A stretch of DNA of 32,403 bases from DASZTU01 sp035493835 (GTDB taxonomy: Bacteria > Pseudomonadota > Alphaproteobacteria > Rhizobiales > Devosiaceae): the NCBI GenBank assembly GCA_035493835.1, contig DATJHO010000007.1, forward strand, positions 1 through 32,403, read 5' to 3'. Position numbers and translations under genes: made by a program. Under the pieces are notes generated by a model. The model had not been told where the DNA came from. It saw only the letters and a list, made by a program, of their open reading frames with translations, and did not search any database. Below, one piece after another: positions 23,633 through 31,596 of the stretch; the first letter of the stretch is position 1; every line of letters starts with the position of its first letter.

Positions 23633-25741
23633 ATGCAGATTCCGAATGATTACCTTGAGCGGGTCTACGCCGGCGTGCTCGGCAAGCTGGTGGGCGTCTA
23701 TCTCGGCCGGCCCTTCGAAGGCTGGACTTACCAGAAGATCATGAAGGAGCTCGGGCCGATCGAATACTACGTCCACGAGCGCCTGAACCAGCCGCTGGTC
23801 GTCACCGACGACGACGTCGCCGGTACTTTTACTTTCATTCGCGCCCTCGAAGACTACGGAGTCTCGCCCGACCTCACCGCCGAAGACATCGGCAAGGCCT
23901 GGCTCAATTACATCGTCGAGGAGCGCTCGATCCTGTGGTGGGGCGGCAACGGCAATTCGACCGAGCACACCGCCTGGCTCAACCTCAAGAAGGGTGTCCC
24001 TGCCCCGCTCTCCGGCTCGATCGAGACCAATGGCTCGGCCGTTGCCGAGCAGATCGGCGCCCAGATCTTCATCGACGGCTGGGGCATGGTCGCGCCCGGC
24101 CAGCCGCAACTGGCGGCAAAGCTCGCCGAGCAGGCGGGAAAGGTCTCGCATGACGGCGAATCCGTTCATGCGGCAATGCTGTGGGCGGCGATGGAAGCCG
24201 AGGCGTTCGTTTCGAGCGACATCGACCACCTCATCGATACCGGGCTCGAGACGATTCCCCGCGACAGCCTCATCGCCAAGCTCATCGCCGACATCCGGGC
24301 CTGGGTGAAGCAGCACCCCGATTGGCGCGACACCAGGCAGAAGATCGAGGACAAATACGGCTACGACAAATATCCCGGCAATTGCCATGTAGTGCCCAAC
24401 CATGCGCTGATGGTGATGGCGGTGCTCTATGCGCCCGACGACTTCCAGCGGGCGCAGATGATCGTCAACACCTCCGGCTGGGACACCGATTGCAACGCCG
24501 GCAATGTCGGGTGCCTCCTCGCCATCATGCTCGGCCTCGACGGGCTGGAGGCCGGTCCCGACTGGCGCGGACCCATCGCCGACCGGCTGCTGATCTCCTC
24601 GGCCGATGGCGGCAATTCGATCAATGACGCGGTACGCACCTCCTACTACCTCGCTGACCTGGGCCTGAAACTTTCCGGGCGCGGCGGCCTGGATGTGCCC
24701 AAGAACGGCGCACATTTCCATTTCTCGCTTCCCGGCAGCGTGCAGGGTTTCAGGCCGCAAACCGGCCTGGGGCTCAACGGCAGCACGCGAACCGAGAATG
24801 TCGCCTTCGAGGGCTCGCGCGCCCTCGCCGTCGGGTACGAGGCGCTGGGCCCGGGCCAAATTGCTGCCGCAACCACGCCAACCTTCGCCCCTCCGGAGGT
24901 ACGCAACATGCGGACTTACGAACTGATGGCGACGCCGCTGGTCTATCCGGGCCAAGTGGTGAAAGCGCGGGTTACGGCGGATCGCGACAATCAGGGCAGC
25001 GTTGCAGTGCGCCTGCGCCTTAGGGTCTATGACGGCAATGACGAGTTGCGGGAGATGGACGGCGAGGCGGTCATCCTCGCGCCCGGCGAAGAAAGGCTGC
25101 TCGAATGGAAGCTGCCCGATCTCGACGGCCAGCCGATCGGCGAGATCGGCCTCGCGATGAGCGCGGAGGGCCGCCGCGCGGACGGCCGGGTCATCCTCGA
25201 TTTCCTGCGCTGGGACGGCGCGCCGGAGTTGAAACTGCACCGCCCGGCCGGTGACGGGGATTTCTGGCGCATGGCGTGGGTCAACGGCGTCAGCTTCTAC
25301 TCCAAGCGCTTTCCCCCGAGCTTCCGGATCTCGCAGGATTGCGGCGAAGGTCTCATCATCCACGGCACCCGGCAATGGACCGACTACGCCGTCGAGGCCG
25401 AGATCGTCGTGCATCTCGGCAATTACGGTGGCCTCGCGGTGCGCACGCAGGGCCTGCGGCGATACTACGGGGTGCGCGTGACCCGGGCCGGGTCTCTCGA
25501 AATCGTCCGAGTGCGCGACGACGACACGAAGGTCTTGGCAACGACACCCTTCGACCTGACCTTCGAAACCAAGCTGCCGATCCGGGTGGCGGTGAAGGGC
25601 AACGAAATCCGGGCGGAAGTTGCTGGGACGACGCTTTCGGCACGGGACGATTCCGAGCAGGCCTTCAAGAATGGCGGGATCGGCTTGCTGATCTCCGAGG
25701 GCGCGCTGTCGACAAACGAGGTGCGGATCGGAGCGGCCTGA
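23633..25741 (+). CDS. ADP-ribosylglycohydrolase-family enzyme with C-terminal jelly-roll-like domain
   Basis: The protein has 702 residues. About 1-345 is an ADP-ribosylglycohydrolase (DraG/ARH) fold. It opens with RVYAGVLGKLVGVYLGRPFEG (10-30) and has TDDD at 58-61 and DTDCNAGNVG at 284-293, the two acidic motifs that hold the binuclear metal site in the family. About 385-525 is a beta-rich middle part. About 540-702 looks like a concanavalin/laminin-G-like jelly roll (WTDYAVEAEIVVHLGNYGGL, YYGVRVTRAG, GGIGLLISEG), a fold often used to bind sugars. There is no signal peptide, so it should act in the cytoplasm. AGGGAG (23618-23623) precedes the ATG. It is the last gene of a LacI-controlled sugar-importer operon and the only enzyme in it, so its likely job is hydrolysing the imported glycoside, not reversing protein ADP-ribosylation (inference). 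The actual bond cleaved is unknown. Confidence 0.87.
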   Translation: MQIPNDYLERVYAGVLGKLVGVYLGRPFEGWTYQKIMKELGPIEYYVHERLNQPLVVTDDDVAGTFTFIRALEDYGVSPDLTAEDIGKAWLNYIVEERSILWWGGNGNSTEHTAWLNLKKGVPAPLSGSIETNGSAVAEQIGAQIFIDGWGMVAPGQPQLAAKLAEQAGKVSHDGESVHAAMLWAAMEAEAFVSSDIDHLIDTGLETIPRDSLIAKLIADIRAWVKQHPDWRDTRQKIEDKYGYDKYPGNCHVVPNHALMVMAVLYAPDDFQRAQMIVNTSGWDTDCNAGNVGCLLAIMLGLDGLEAGPDWRGPIADRLLISSADGGNSINDAVRTSYYLADLGLKLSGRGGLDVPKNGAHFHFSLPGSVQGFRPQTGLGLNGSTRTENVAFEGSRALAVGYEALGPGQIAAATTPTFAPPEVRNMRTYELMATPLVYPGQVVKARVTADRDNQGSVAVRLRLRVYDGNDELREMDGEAVILAPGEERLLEWKLPDLDGQPIGEIGLAMSAEGRRADGRVILDFLRWDGAPELKLHRPAGDGDFWRMAWVNGVSFYSKRFPPSFRISQDCGEGLIIHGTRQWTDYAVEAEIVVHLGNYGGLAVRTQGLRRYYGVRVTRAGSLEIVRVRDDDTKVLATTPFDLTFETKLPIRVAVKGNEIRAEVAGTTLSARDDSEQAFKNGGIGLLISEGALSTNEVRIGAA

Positions 25742-25800
25742 ACGGACCTGAGGCAGAGGCTGCTGCCGGCTCAATTCGCCCAGCCACCCGATGAAACTGA

Positions 25801-25846
25801 GAGCCACAAGCGGGCCCCTGTCCTGCTCGTGGCTCAGCTTCTTTTT
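25801..25846 (+). terminator. Rho-independent terminator of the ADP-ribosylglycohydrolase operon
   Basis: Arms GAGCCAC (25801-25807) and GTGGCTC (25829-25835) pair perfectly, and the inner AGCGGG/CCTGCT continues the stem with one wobble. A TTCTTTTT tract (25839-25846) follows. It is 60 bases after the stop codon and is the most classical terminator in the window. Confidence 0.8.
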
Positions 25847-25963
25847 GCCGCTCGCAATCAGCCTCTCCGCAGGCGCAGAGCGACCCGGGCCGCGAGGCAG
25901 GCACAATGTTCGGCTGCTTCGCCGCCATTCCCGGACTGATCCTTCTGAACGCCACCCCAATCC

Positions 25964-25988
25964 GGAACGAAAGGCAGGGGGCTTCGTT
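25964..25988 (+). promoter_or_regulatory. General-stress (EcfG-type) sigma factor promoter
   Basis: GGAAC (25964-25968) is followed after exactly 16 bases by CGTT (25985-25988). This is the consensus of the alphaproteobacterial general stress sigma factor EcfG. It lies 37 bases before the start of the CBS-domain gene, a class of gene often found in that regulon. Confidence 0.82.
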
Positions 25989-26024
25989 TGATCCAATTCG
26001 ACAACACGCGGCGAGGAGGTCCGA

Positions 26025-26444
26025 ATGAAAATCAAGGACGTGATGCATCCCGGGGTGGTGTGGGTTGGGCCGGATTCGACAATCTCCGAAATAGCGCAGC
26101 GCATGCGCGACGAGGATGTTGGCTCAATTCCGGTCGGCGAGAATGATCGGCTGATCGGCATGGTCACCGACCGCGATATCGCGATCAAGGGTCTCGCCGA
26201 CGGGGAGGATGTCGCAACGCTTACCGCCCGCGATGTCATGACCGGGCCGATGCTCTGGTGCCGAGCCGACGAGGAGGTCGATGACGCGATCCGGCTCATG
26301 GAAACCCACAAGGTGCGTCGCCTGCCGGTCATCGACGAGAACAAGCGAATGGTGGGCATTCTGTCCCTCGGCGACATAGCGTCCGGCGCCAACCGCGATC
26401 TCGTGGCCGAAGTCACTCAGGCGGTAGCCGAGCATCACGCCTGA
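26025..26444 (+). CDS. Tandem CBS-domain protein
   Basis: This stand-alone pair of CBS domains has 139 residues: the first at about 7-60 (VMHPGVVWVGPDSTISEIAQ ... GMVTDRDIAIKGLA), the second at about 72-126 (VMTGPMLWCRADEEVDDAIR ... GILSLGDIAS). Such pairs bind adenine nucleotides and act as energy or redox-linked regulators of partner proteins. GAGGAGG (26013-26019) lies 5 bases before the ATG, and an EcfG-type promoter is just upstream, so it is probably a general stress protein. It is a single-gene unit between two terminators and is unrelated to the importers on either side. Confidence 0.93.
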   Translation: MKIKDVMHPGVVWVGPDSTISEIAQRMRDEDVGSIPVGENDRLIGMVTDRDIAIKGLADGEDVATLTARDVMTGPMLWCRADEEVDDAIRLMETHKVRRLPVIDENKRMVGILSLGDIASGANRDLVAEVTQAVAEHHA

Positions 26445-26456
26445 GTTTGGGACTAC

Positions 26457-26472
26457 CCCGCAGAGTTGCGGG
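26457..26472 (+). terminator. Short stem-loop after the CBS-domain gene
   Basis: CCCGCA (26457-26462) and TGCGGG (26467-26472) flank a GAGT loop, 13 bases after the stop. The following CACTTTGTC is only weakly T-rich. Between this point and 26605 no supported gene was found. Confidence 0.55.
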
Positions 26473-26605
26473 CACTTTGTCATAGTGTTTCGCTGGTCGG
26501 CCTCCAGGATTCTCTGGGGGTCGAGGTGAGCATCGTCGCTCCAGAAGCAGTGTGGCAGCGGCGCTTTTTCGAACTTTGGCACGACGACGTAAATCTTCCC
26601 CTTCG

Positions 26606-26634
26606 TTGACAGTCCATCCGTTCGAAAATAGTAT
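26606..26634 (+). promoter_or_regulatory. Sigma-70 type promoter of the CUT2 importer operon
   Basis: TTGACA (26606-26611), a 17-base spacer, and TAGTAT (26629-26634) make a near-consensus housekeeping promoter 112 bases before the binding-protein start. An 11-base odd palindrome AAATAGTATTT (26626-26636) covers the -10 box and could be an operator, but no regulator gene is adjacent. Confidence 0.75.
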
Positions 26635-26746
26635 TTATCGGCAAGTATAGCCCGACACAAATTCTGGCCAACAAGAAAAACCAGCGGCCGGTGCCGGCGC
26701 AGCTTGGAACAGCCGTCACGAACGGTTTTACAGGGGAGGATGTTCA

Positions 26747-27889
26747 GTGAATTCGCGATTTCTTATGCACTGCGCCACCGGCTTTGGCGCGATACTGCTG
26801 ATGTCTTGCGCTTGGGGTGCCACCGCCCGGGCGGAGGGGCCGGAAGTGGTGGCTGGACCGGCATCGGATCCCAAATGCTATGTGCCGGCCACAGCCGACA
26901 CAAAGTACTTCCAGTTCCAGGCCAAGAAGGGCCCGTTTCGTGTAGCCTTGGCCAATGGCTACATCGCCAACACCTGGCGCATCCAGATGGTGCAGACGGC
27001 CAAGGCCTATGCAGCGCAGCCGGACGTCGCCGCCCAGCTCAAGGAGTTCAAGGTCGTCTCGACCGGTGAGGACGTCGCGGCGCAAATCTCCGCCGTCAAC
27101 AACTTCATCGACTCCGGCTACGATGCCGTCGTCATCGACGCGCAGAATCCCGAGGCCTTCGCCCCGGTCATCAAGCGCGCAAAGAATGCGGGCGTGATCC
27201 TTGTCGCCTTCGACAATGTGCTCAACACCAAGGACGCGATCAACGTCAATGTCGACCAGAAGGGCCTCGGCGTGCTCTGGGCCAAGTGGCTGATCGACAA
27301 GGTGCCCGATGGCGGCAAGATCCTCGAGATTCGCGGCGTTGCCGGCACATCGGTCGATACCGACCGTCACGACGGCATTCACGAGACGCTGAACGCCTCC
27401 GGCAAGAAGTGGAACGTCGTGGAGGCGGTCGGCAAGTGGGATGACGCCGTCGCCCAGAAGGCGACGGCCGATGCCATTGCGGTGCAAGGGCCGTTCGATG
27501 GGATCACCGCCCAGGGCGGCGATACCGGCGTGGTGCAGGCCATGATCGATGCCAAGCACAAATTCGTGCCTTTCGGCGGCGAGACCGAGAACGGGTTCCG
27601 CAAATTCTGCGCCCAGTATGGTGGCCAGGGCCTGCAGTGCACCTCAGCGGGCAGCGGCCCGGCACAGGTGGCGGTGGCCGTCAAGACTGCGCTCGACGCA
27701 CTTGAGGGCAAGGTCGTGCCGCAGTCGATCCTGCTGCCGCTCGCGATTGCCTCTTCGCCCGACATAAAGGCCGGCCGCGACTATTATCCCGACCAGTCGG
27801 ACAATTTCTTCGTCGGCAATTCCTTCCCCACCTGCGGCATCAATTTCGACGCCCGGGAGATCATGAGCCAGACCAAGGAAAACCAGTAG
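26747..27889 (+). CDS. CUT2 (ribose-type) periplasmic sugar-binding protein, GTG start
   Basis: The binding protein has 380 residues and begins with GTG at 26747, supported by GGGGAGGA (26733-26740). A signal peptide covers about 1-29 (hydrophobic core GFGAILLMSCAWGA, cleavage after ARA). The mature part is a RbsB/Peripla_BP_4-type fold with FRVALANGYIANTWRIQMVQ, SGYDAVVIDAQNPEAF, VAFDNVLNTKDAINVNVDQ and ITAQGGDTGVVQAM. An extra N-terminal stretch with a cysteine (KCYVPATADTKYFQFQ) and two later cysteines (FCAQYGGQGLQC) may form disulphides in the periplasm. It is the first gene of a four-gene importer operon. The substrate is not recognisable. Confidence 0.93.
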   Translation: MNSRFLMHCATGFGAILLMSCAWGATARAEGPEVVAGPASDPKCYVPATADTKYFQFQAKKGPFRVALANGYIANTWRIQMVQTAKAYAAQPDVAAQLKEFKVVSTGEDVAAQISAVNNFIDSGYDAVVIDAQNPEAFAPVIKRAKNAGVILVAFDNVLNTKDAINVNVDQKGLGVLWAKWLIDKVPDGGKILEIRGVAGTSVDTDRHDGIHETLNASGKKWNVVEAVGKWDDAVAQKATADAIAVQGPFDGITAQGGDTGVVQAMIDAKHKFVPFGGETENGFRKFCAQYGGQGLQCTSAGSGPAQVAVAVKTALDALEGKVVPQSILLPLAIASSPDIKAGRDYYPDQSDNFFVGNSFPTCGINFDAREIMSQTKENQ

Positions 27890-27903
27890 TCCAGGGTCTC
27901 ACG

Positions 27904-27930
27904 GCTGCGGGGGCCCCTCGCCTCCGCAGC
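27904..27930 (+). other. Stem-loop between binding-protein and ATPase genes
   Basis: GCTGCGG (27904-27910) pairs with CCGCAGC (27924-27930), and the inner GGGC/GCCT extends the stem to 11 pairs with one G-T wobble around a 5-base loop. It begins 14 bases after the binding-protein stop and lacks a T-run. Confidence 0.65.
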
Positions 27931-27954
27931 AGCGTCGCGCAACCGGGGTTTGGC

Positions 27955-29508
27955 ATGGTCGATAGTGTTCCTCTCTTCCGCATGGAGGGGATTTCGAAGC
28001 GTTATGGGGGCGTTCGGGCGTTGGAGAACGCCGACCTGACCGTTCGGGCGGGCCGGGTGCACGCCATTCTCGGCGAGAACGGGGCCGGCAAGTCCACGCT
28101 GATCAAGATCATGTCCGGTGTTGTTGCGGCCGATGCCGGGCGCATGGTGCTCGACGGCCGGGAGGTGAGCTTTGCCGACCCGGCGGCGGCCAATGCAGCC
28201 GGGATCGTCTGCATTTTCCAGGAACTGTCACTGATCCCCGAGCTGTCGGTTGCCGACAACATCGTCATCTCCGATCCGCCCCGGCGCTTCGGCATGATCG
28301 ACCGGCGGGCCCAGCGGCGCATCGCCGAGGAGGCACTGGCCCGGGCCGGGGGCGCAGATATCCACCCGATGGCCTTGGTCAAGGATCTGCCGCTTTCGCG
28401 CCGGCAGATCATCGAGATCGCCAAGGCGCTCGCCCGTAAGCCGCGCATGCTCATCCTAGACGAGGCGACCTCGGCGCTTACAGCCGCGGACGTGGCAAAG
28501 GTGTTCGCCGTGCTCAAGCGGCTGCGGACCGAGGGGCTGGCGCTGCTGTTCATCTCGCATCGCATGCATGAGATTGCCGAGATCGCCGATGAGTGCACGA
28601 TCTTTCGCAACGGGCGAAACGTTGCGACCTACGAAGCCGGCAGCAAGACCAATGCCGAGGTCGTCGAATTGATGATCGGGCGCGAGTACAGCCATCATTT
28701 TCCTCCCAAGCCGCCCGCGCCAACAGAGACGAAGCCGCCGGTGCTCGAGGTCAGAAATCTCTCCTGGACCAACCGGCTCCGCGACATTTCGTTTGCCGCG
28801 CGAGCCGGGGAAATCGTCGGCTTCGGCGGCCTCGACGGCCAGGGGCAGCGGGAATTGTTGCTTGCGCTGTTCGGCGTGTTACGCGGCGTCTCCGGCCAGG
28901 TGCGGATCGATGGCGCCCAGGCGCGGATCAACAGCCCGCGCAAGGCAAAATCCCGGCGCATCGGCATGGCGTTGATCCCCGAGGATCGCAAGACCGAGGG
29001 CCTGATGCTGCCTATGTCGGTGCTCGACAACCTCTCCTTTGCGGCGCTCGGCAGCCTGTCGCATGCCGGCATCATCGACCGGCAGGCCGAGTCCCGCGCC
29101 GCCGCCGGAATGATCCGCCTGCTGGCGATAAAGACCAATGGCCCGGATGTGCCCGCCGGTTCGCTTTCCGGCGGCAACCAGCAGAAGCTGGTGATCGCCA
29201 AGTGGCTGATGCGCCAGCCGCGGATCATCCTCCTGAACGATCCCACGCGCGGCATCGATGTCGGCACCAAGGAAGAGATCTATGCCCTGCTGCGGCGGCT
29301 CGCCGACAACGGCGCCGCCGTGGTGCTCTATTCCACCGACTACGACGAGTTGATCGGCCTCTGCGACAAGGTGCTGGTGCTCTATGACGGAGCGGTGCGG
29401 CGCACGCTTTTCGGCCCCGAGATCACCGAGCGCGCGCTGATCGGCAGCGCCCTGAACATCGAAACCGAAACCAGGGAGCCGAGCGCCGAGCCCGCGATTG
29501 CCCAATGA
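27955..29508 (+). CDS. CUT2 sugar ABC ATPase, RbsA/MglA-like, two domains
   Basis: The protein has 517 residues with two nucleotide-binding domains. Domain 1 has Walker A GENGAGKS (40-47), signature region LPLSRRQIIEIAKAL (145-159) and Walker B LILDEAT (166-172). Domain 2 (about 262-505) has the degenerate Walker A usual in RbsA proteins, here GGLDGQGQREL (291-301), a good signature SGGNQQK (405-411) and IILLNDPTRGIDVGTK (424-439), where the usual Walker B aspartate-glutamate reads asparagine-aspartate. Only the first site is therefore likely to hydrolyse ATP efficiently. The ribosome site is weak. Its end overlaps the first permease start (ATGA). Confidence 0.95.
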   Translation: MVDSVPLFRMEGISKRYGGVRALENADLTVRAGRVHAILGENGAGKSTLIKIMSGVVAADAGRMVLDGREVSFADPAAANAAGIVCIFQELSLIPELSVADNIVISDPPRRFGMIDRRAQRRIAEEALARAGGADIHPMALVKDLPLSRRQIIEIAKALARKPRMLILDEATSALTAADVAKVFAVLKRLRTEGLALLFISHRMHEIAEIADECTIFRNGRNVATYEAGSKTNAEVVELMIGREYSHHFPPKPPAPTETKPPVLEVRNLSWTNRLRDISFAARAGEIVGFGGLDGQGQRELLLALFGVLRGVSGQVRIDGAQARINSPRKAKSRRIGMALIPEDRKTEGLMLPMSVLDNLSFAALGSLSHAGIIDRQAESRAAAGMIRLLAIKTNGPDVPAGSLSGGNQQKLVIAKWLMRQPRIILLNDPTRGIDVGTKEEIYALLRRLADNGAAVVLYSTDYDELIGLCDKVLVLYDGAVRRTLFGPEITERALIGSALNIETETREPSAEPAIAQ

Positions 29509-30491
29509 CCGATTGGCGCTACCGCCTGGCCCAGCAGCGCGGCACGCTGACCGCGCTTGCGATCTTCCTCGTGATGTTCACGATCTACGTCAGCAACCAT
29601 CCGGCAGGCTTCACCCCCAACGTCGTGCAGACGGCCGCCAACAAGGGCGTGCTGCTGGCGCTCGTCGCCATGGCCCAGACCTTTGTCGTGGTAACGGCCG
29701 GCATCGACCTGTCGGTGGGCATGATCTTCATCCTCGCCAGTTGCGTCGCCTCCTATGTCGTGGTCGGCTCGCCCTGGCAGTCGGCAACGGGCGTCGCCTT
29801 GGTGATCCTCACGGGGTTGGCCTGCGGCCTCGTCAATGGGCTCATCGTGGTGTTTGGCCGGCTGCAGCCGATCGTTGTCACCATCGCCACTGGCGCGACC
29901 TATTTCGGCCTCGCCCTTTGGCTCCGACCGAATCCGGGCAGCACGCCGGAATTCAATTCCGATCTCGCCGATGCCTTCACCGGCAAGCTCCTCGGCCTTT
30001 ATCCGGCAAGCCTGGTGGCGCTTGCCGTGCTGGTGCTCGTGGTCTGGATTCCCTGGCGACGCTCGGTTGTCGGTCGCGCAGCTTATGCCGTCGGCTCCTC
30101 GGAGGTTGCAGCCTACATGTCCGGCGTGCCGATCCGGCGGGCAAGGCTCGTCGCCTACATCCTTTCCGGGGCGTTTGCATCGATCGGCGGGCTGTTCTTG
30201 ACCTTCTTCACTTATTCCGGTGAGGCCTCGCTCGCCAACGGCAACACCTACACCTTGTTTTCGATCGCTGCGGTCGTGCTCGGCGGCGTGTCGCTGTTCG
30301 GCGGCAGCGGCAGCGCCATCGGCGCGATCTTCGGCGCCCTGGCGTTCCGCACCATCGGCGACCTGCTCTTTGTCTTCGATCTCGATCCGTTATGGCAGCC
30401 GCTGTTCCAGGGCGTGGTGCTGGTGCTGGCTGTGAGCCTCGGGGCGGCGCGCCTGTTCCAGGTGCGCAACCGGCTCGATCTGTTCAACTGA
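29505..30491 (+). CDS. CUT2 sugar ABC permease, RbsC-like (first)
   Basis: The permease has 328 residues and about eight to ten hydrophobic segments. Family phrases are VVTAGIDLSVGMIFILASCV, the AAYAVGSSEVAAYMSGVPIRRARLVAYILSG region, and AAVVLGGVSLFGGSGSAIGAIFGA near the C-terminus. It overlaps the ATPase gene by 4 bases. It would pair with the second permease as a heterodimer. Confidence 0.94.
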   Translation: MTDWRYRLAQQRGTLTALAIFLVMFTIYVSNHPAGFTPNVVQTAANKGVLLALVAMAQTFVVVTAGIDLSVGMIFILASCVASYVVVGSPWQSATGVALVILTGLACGLVNGLIVVFGRLQPIVVTIATGATYFGLALWLRPNPGSTPEFNSDLADAFTGKLLGLYPASLVALAVLVLVVWIPWRRSVVGRAAYAVGSSEVAAYMSGVPIRRARLVAYILSGAFASIGGLFLTFFTYSGEASLANGNTYTLFSIAAVVLGGVSLFGGSGSAIGAIFGALAFRTIGDLLFVFDLDPLWQPLFQGVVLVLAVSLGAARLFQVRNRLDLFN

Positions 30492-30498
30492 GGCGCCG

Positions 30499-31485
30499 AT
30501 GGCAACCGAAAACCTGCAGCCCGTTCGAGCCCGCTTCCAGCAAATACTGCGCCGGTTCGACCCCGCCGTCGCCACCGCTTTCGGCTGCATCGTGCTGTTG
30601 CTGCTCGTCGGCAGCCTCTATTCGTCCAACTTCCTGTCGCCGGAATACCTGCTGCAGCAGCTCAAGGTCGCGTCATTCCTCGGCATCATCGCGACCGGCA
30701 TGATGGTGGTGATCCTTCTCGGGCAGATCGACCTTTCGGTGCCTTGGGTGGTGACCACCGGCGCCATGATGGCTTGCGCTGCCGCATCCTACGGCACTGC
30801 CGGGCAAATCCTCGCAATTCCCTTCGGCATTCTCTGCGGCGTGGCGCTGGGGCTGATGAATGGCTTTGGCGTCGCCTATTTGCGCATCCCTTCGATGATC
30901 GTGACGCTAGCGATCAACGCCGTCGCCCAGGGCCTGATGGTGGTCTATACGGGGGGCTTTTCGCCGCGCGACACCGCCTCGGGGGCAATGCGGTTCCTTG
31001 CCACCGGCACCACCATCGCCGGCATCCCTCACGCGTTGATCGTCTGGGCGATCGTCGGCATCCTGGTGGTGTTCCTGCTGTCGCGCACCGTGTTCGGCCG
31101 CGCGGTCTACGCCATCGGCAACCGTGAGCGCGCGGCCTACCTGTCCGGCGTCGCCACGCAGCGGATCGTGCTGCTGGCCTTCGCGCTTTCGGGCGCCCTC
31201 TCTGCTTTCGCTGGGGAGTTGCTGGCCGGCTATGCCAGCAAGGCCGCCCAGTCGATGGGCGACGCCTATCTCCTGCCCGCCATCGCCGCCGTTGTGCTCG
31301 GCGGCACCTCGATCCTTGGCGGCCGCGGCAACTACCTTGGCACGATCGCGGGCGTGATCCTCATCACCCTGCTGCAATCCATCCTGTCCGTCATGCAGAT
31401 CGCCGAGTTCGGCCGGCAGATCATCTATGGCATCGTGATCATCGCCATGCTGCTGCTTTACGGGCGGGAACGGCTGGCCCGGTGA
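30499..31485 (+). CDS. CUT2 sugar ABC permease, RbsC-like (second)
   Basis: The permease has 328 residues, the same length as its neighbour, and the same architecture: VVILLGQIDLSVPWVVTTGAMM, VYAIGNRERAAYLSGV and AAVVLGGTSILGGRGNYLGT. The two differ widely in sequence, so the duplication is old. It starts 7 bases after the first permease's stop. It is the last gene of the operon, and no enzyme or regulator follows. Confidence 0.94.
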   Translation: MATENLQPVRARFQQILRRFDPAVATAFGCIVLLLLVGSLYSSNFLSPEYLLQQLKVASFLGIIATGMMVVILLGQIDLSVPWVVTTGAMMACAAASYGTAGQILAIPFGILCGVALGLMNGFGVAYLRIPSMIVTLAINAVAQGLMVVYTGGFSPRDTASGAMRFLATGTTIAGIPHALIVWAIVGILVVFLLSRTVFGRAVYAIGNRERAAYLSGVATQRIVLLAFALSGALSAFAGELLAGYASKAAQSMGDAYLLPAIAAVVLGGTSILGGRGNYLGTIAGVILITLLQSILSVMQIAEFGRQIIYGIVIIAMLLLYGRERLAR

Positions 31486-31528
31486 GCAACGAGCGACGTC
31501 TTCTCCATTCACGGCCAGGATGGGACAG

Positions 31529-31558
31529 CCGCGTCCGCAAAATTTGCGTGTAACGCGG
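31529..31558 (+). other. Nested inverted repeats at the end of the CUT2 operon
   Basis: Outer arms CCGCGT (31529-31534) and ACGCGG (31553-31558) enclose the inner perfect dyad CGCAAA-A-TTTGCG (31536-31548). It begins 43 bases after the last stop. It may terminate or protect the transcript, but has no T-run. Confidence 0.5.
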
Positions 31559-31596
31559 TGAAAAGGTGGGCCAGAAACGCGTAGGTGCGGGGCCGC

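Noticed and set aside
25791..25991. Plus-strand frame of 66 codons with a hydrophobic start after the ARH gene
   Set aside because: It starts within 10 bases of the terminator stem and runs to the EcfG-type promoter; no ribosome site.
23249..26416. Open frame of over 1000 codons on the minus strand, antisense to the ARH enzyme and CBS gene
   Set aside because: It spans two real plus-strand genes, a terminator and a promoter, has no ribosome site or recognisable domain, and is a by-product of high GC codon use.
26124..26660. Minus-strand frame of 178 codons over the CBS gene and the gap after it
   Set aside because: The part outside the CBS gene (26445-26660) looks mildly protein-like but would overlap most of a real gene, has no ribosome site and crosses a consensus promoter.
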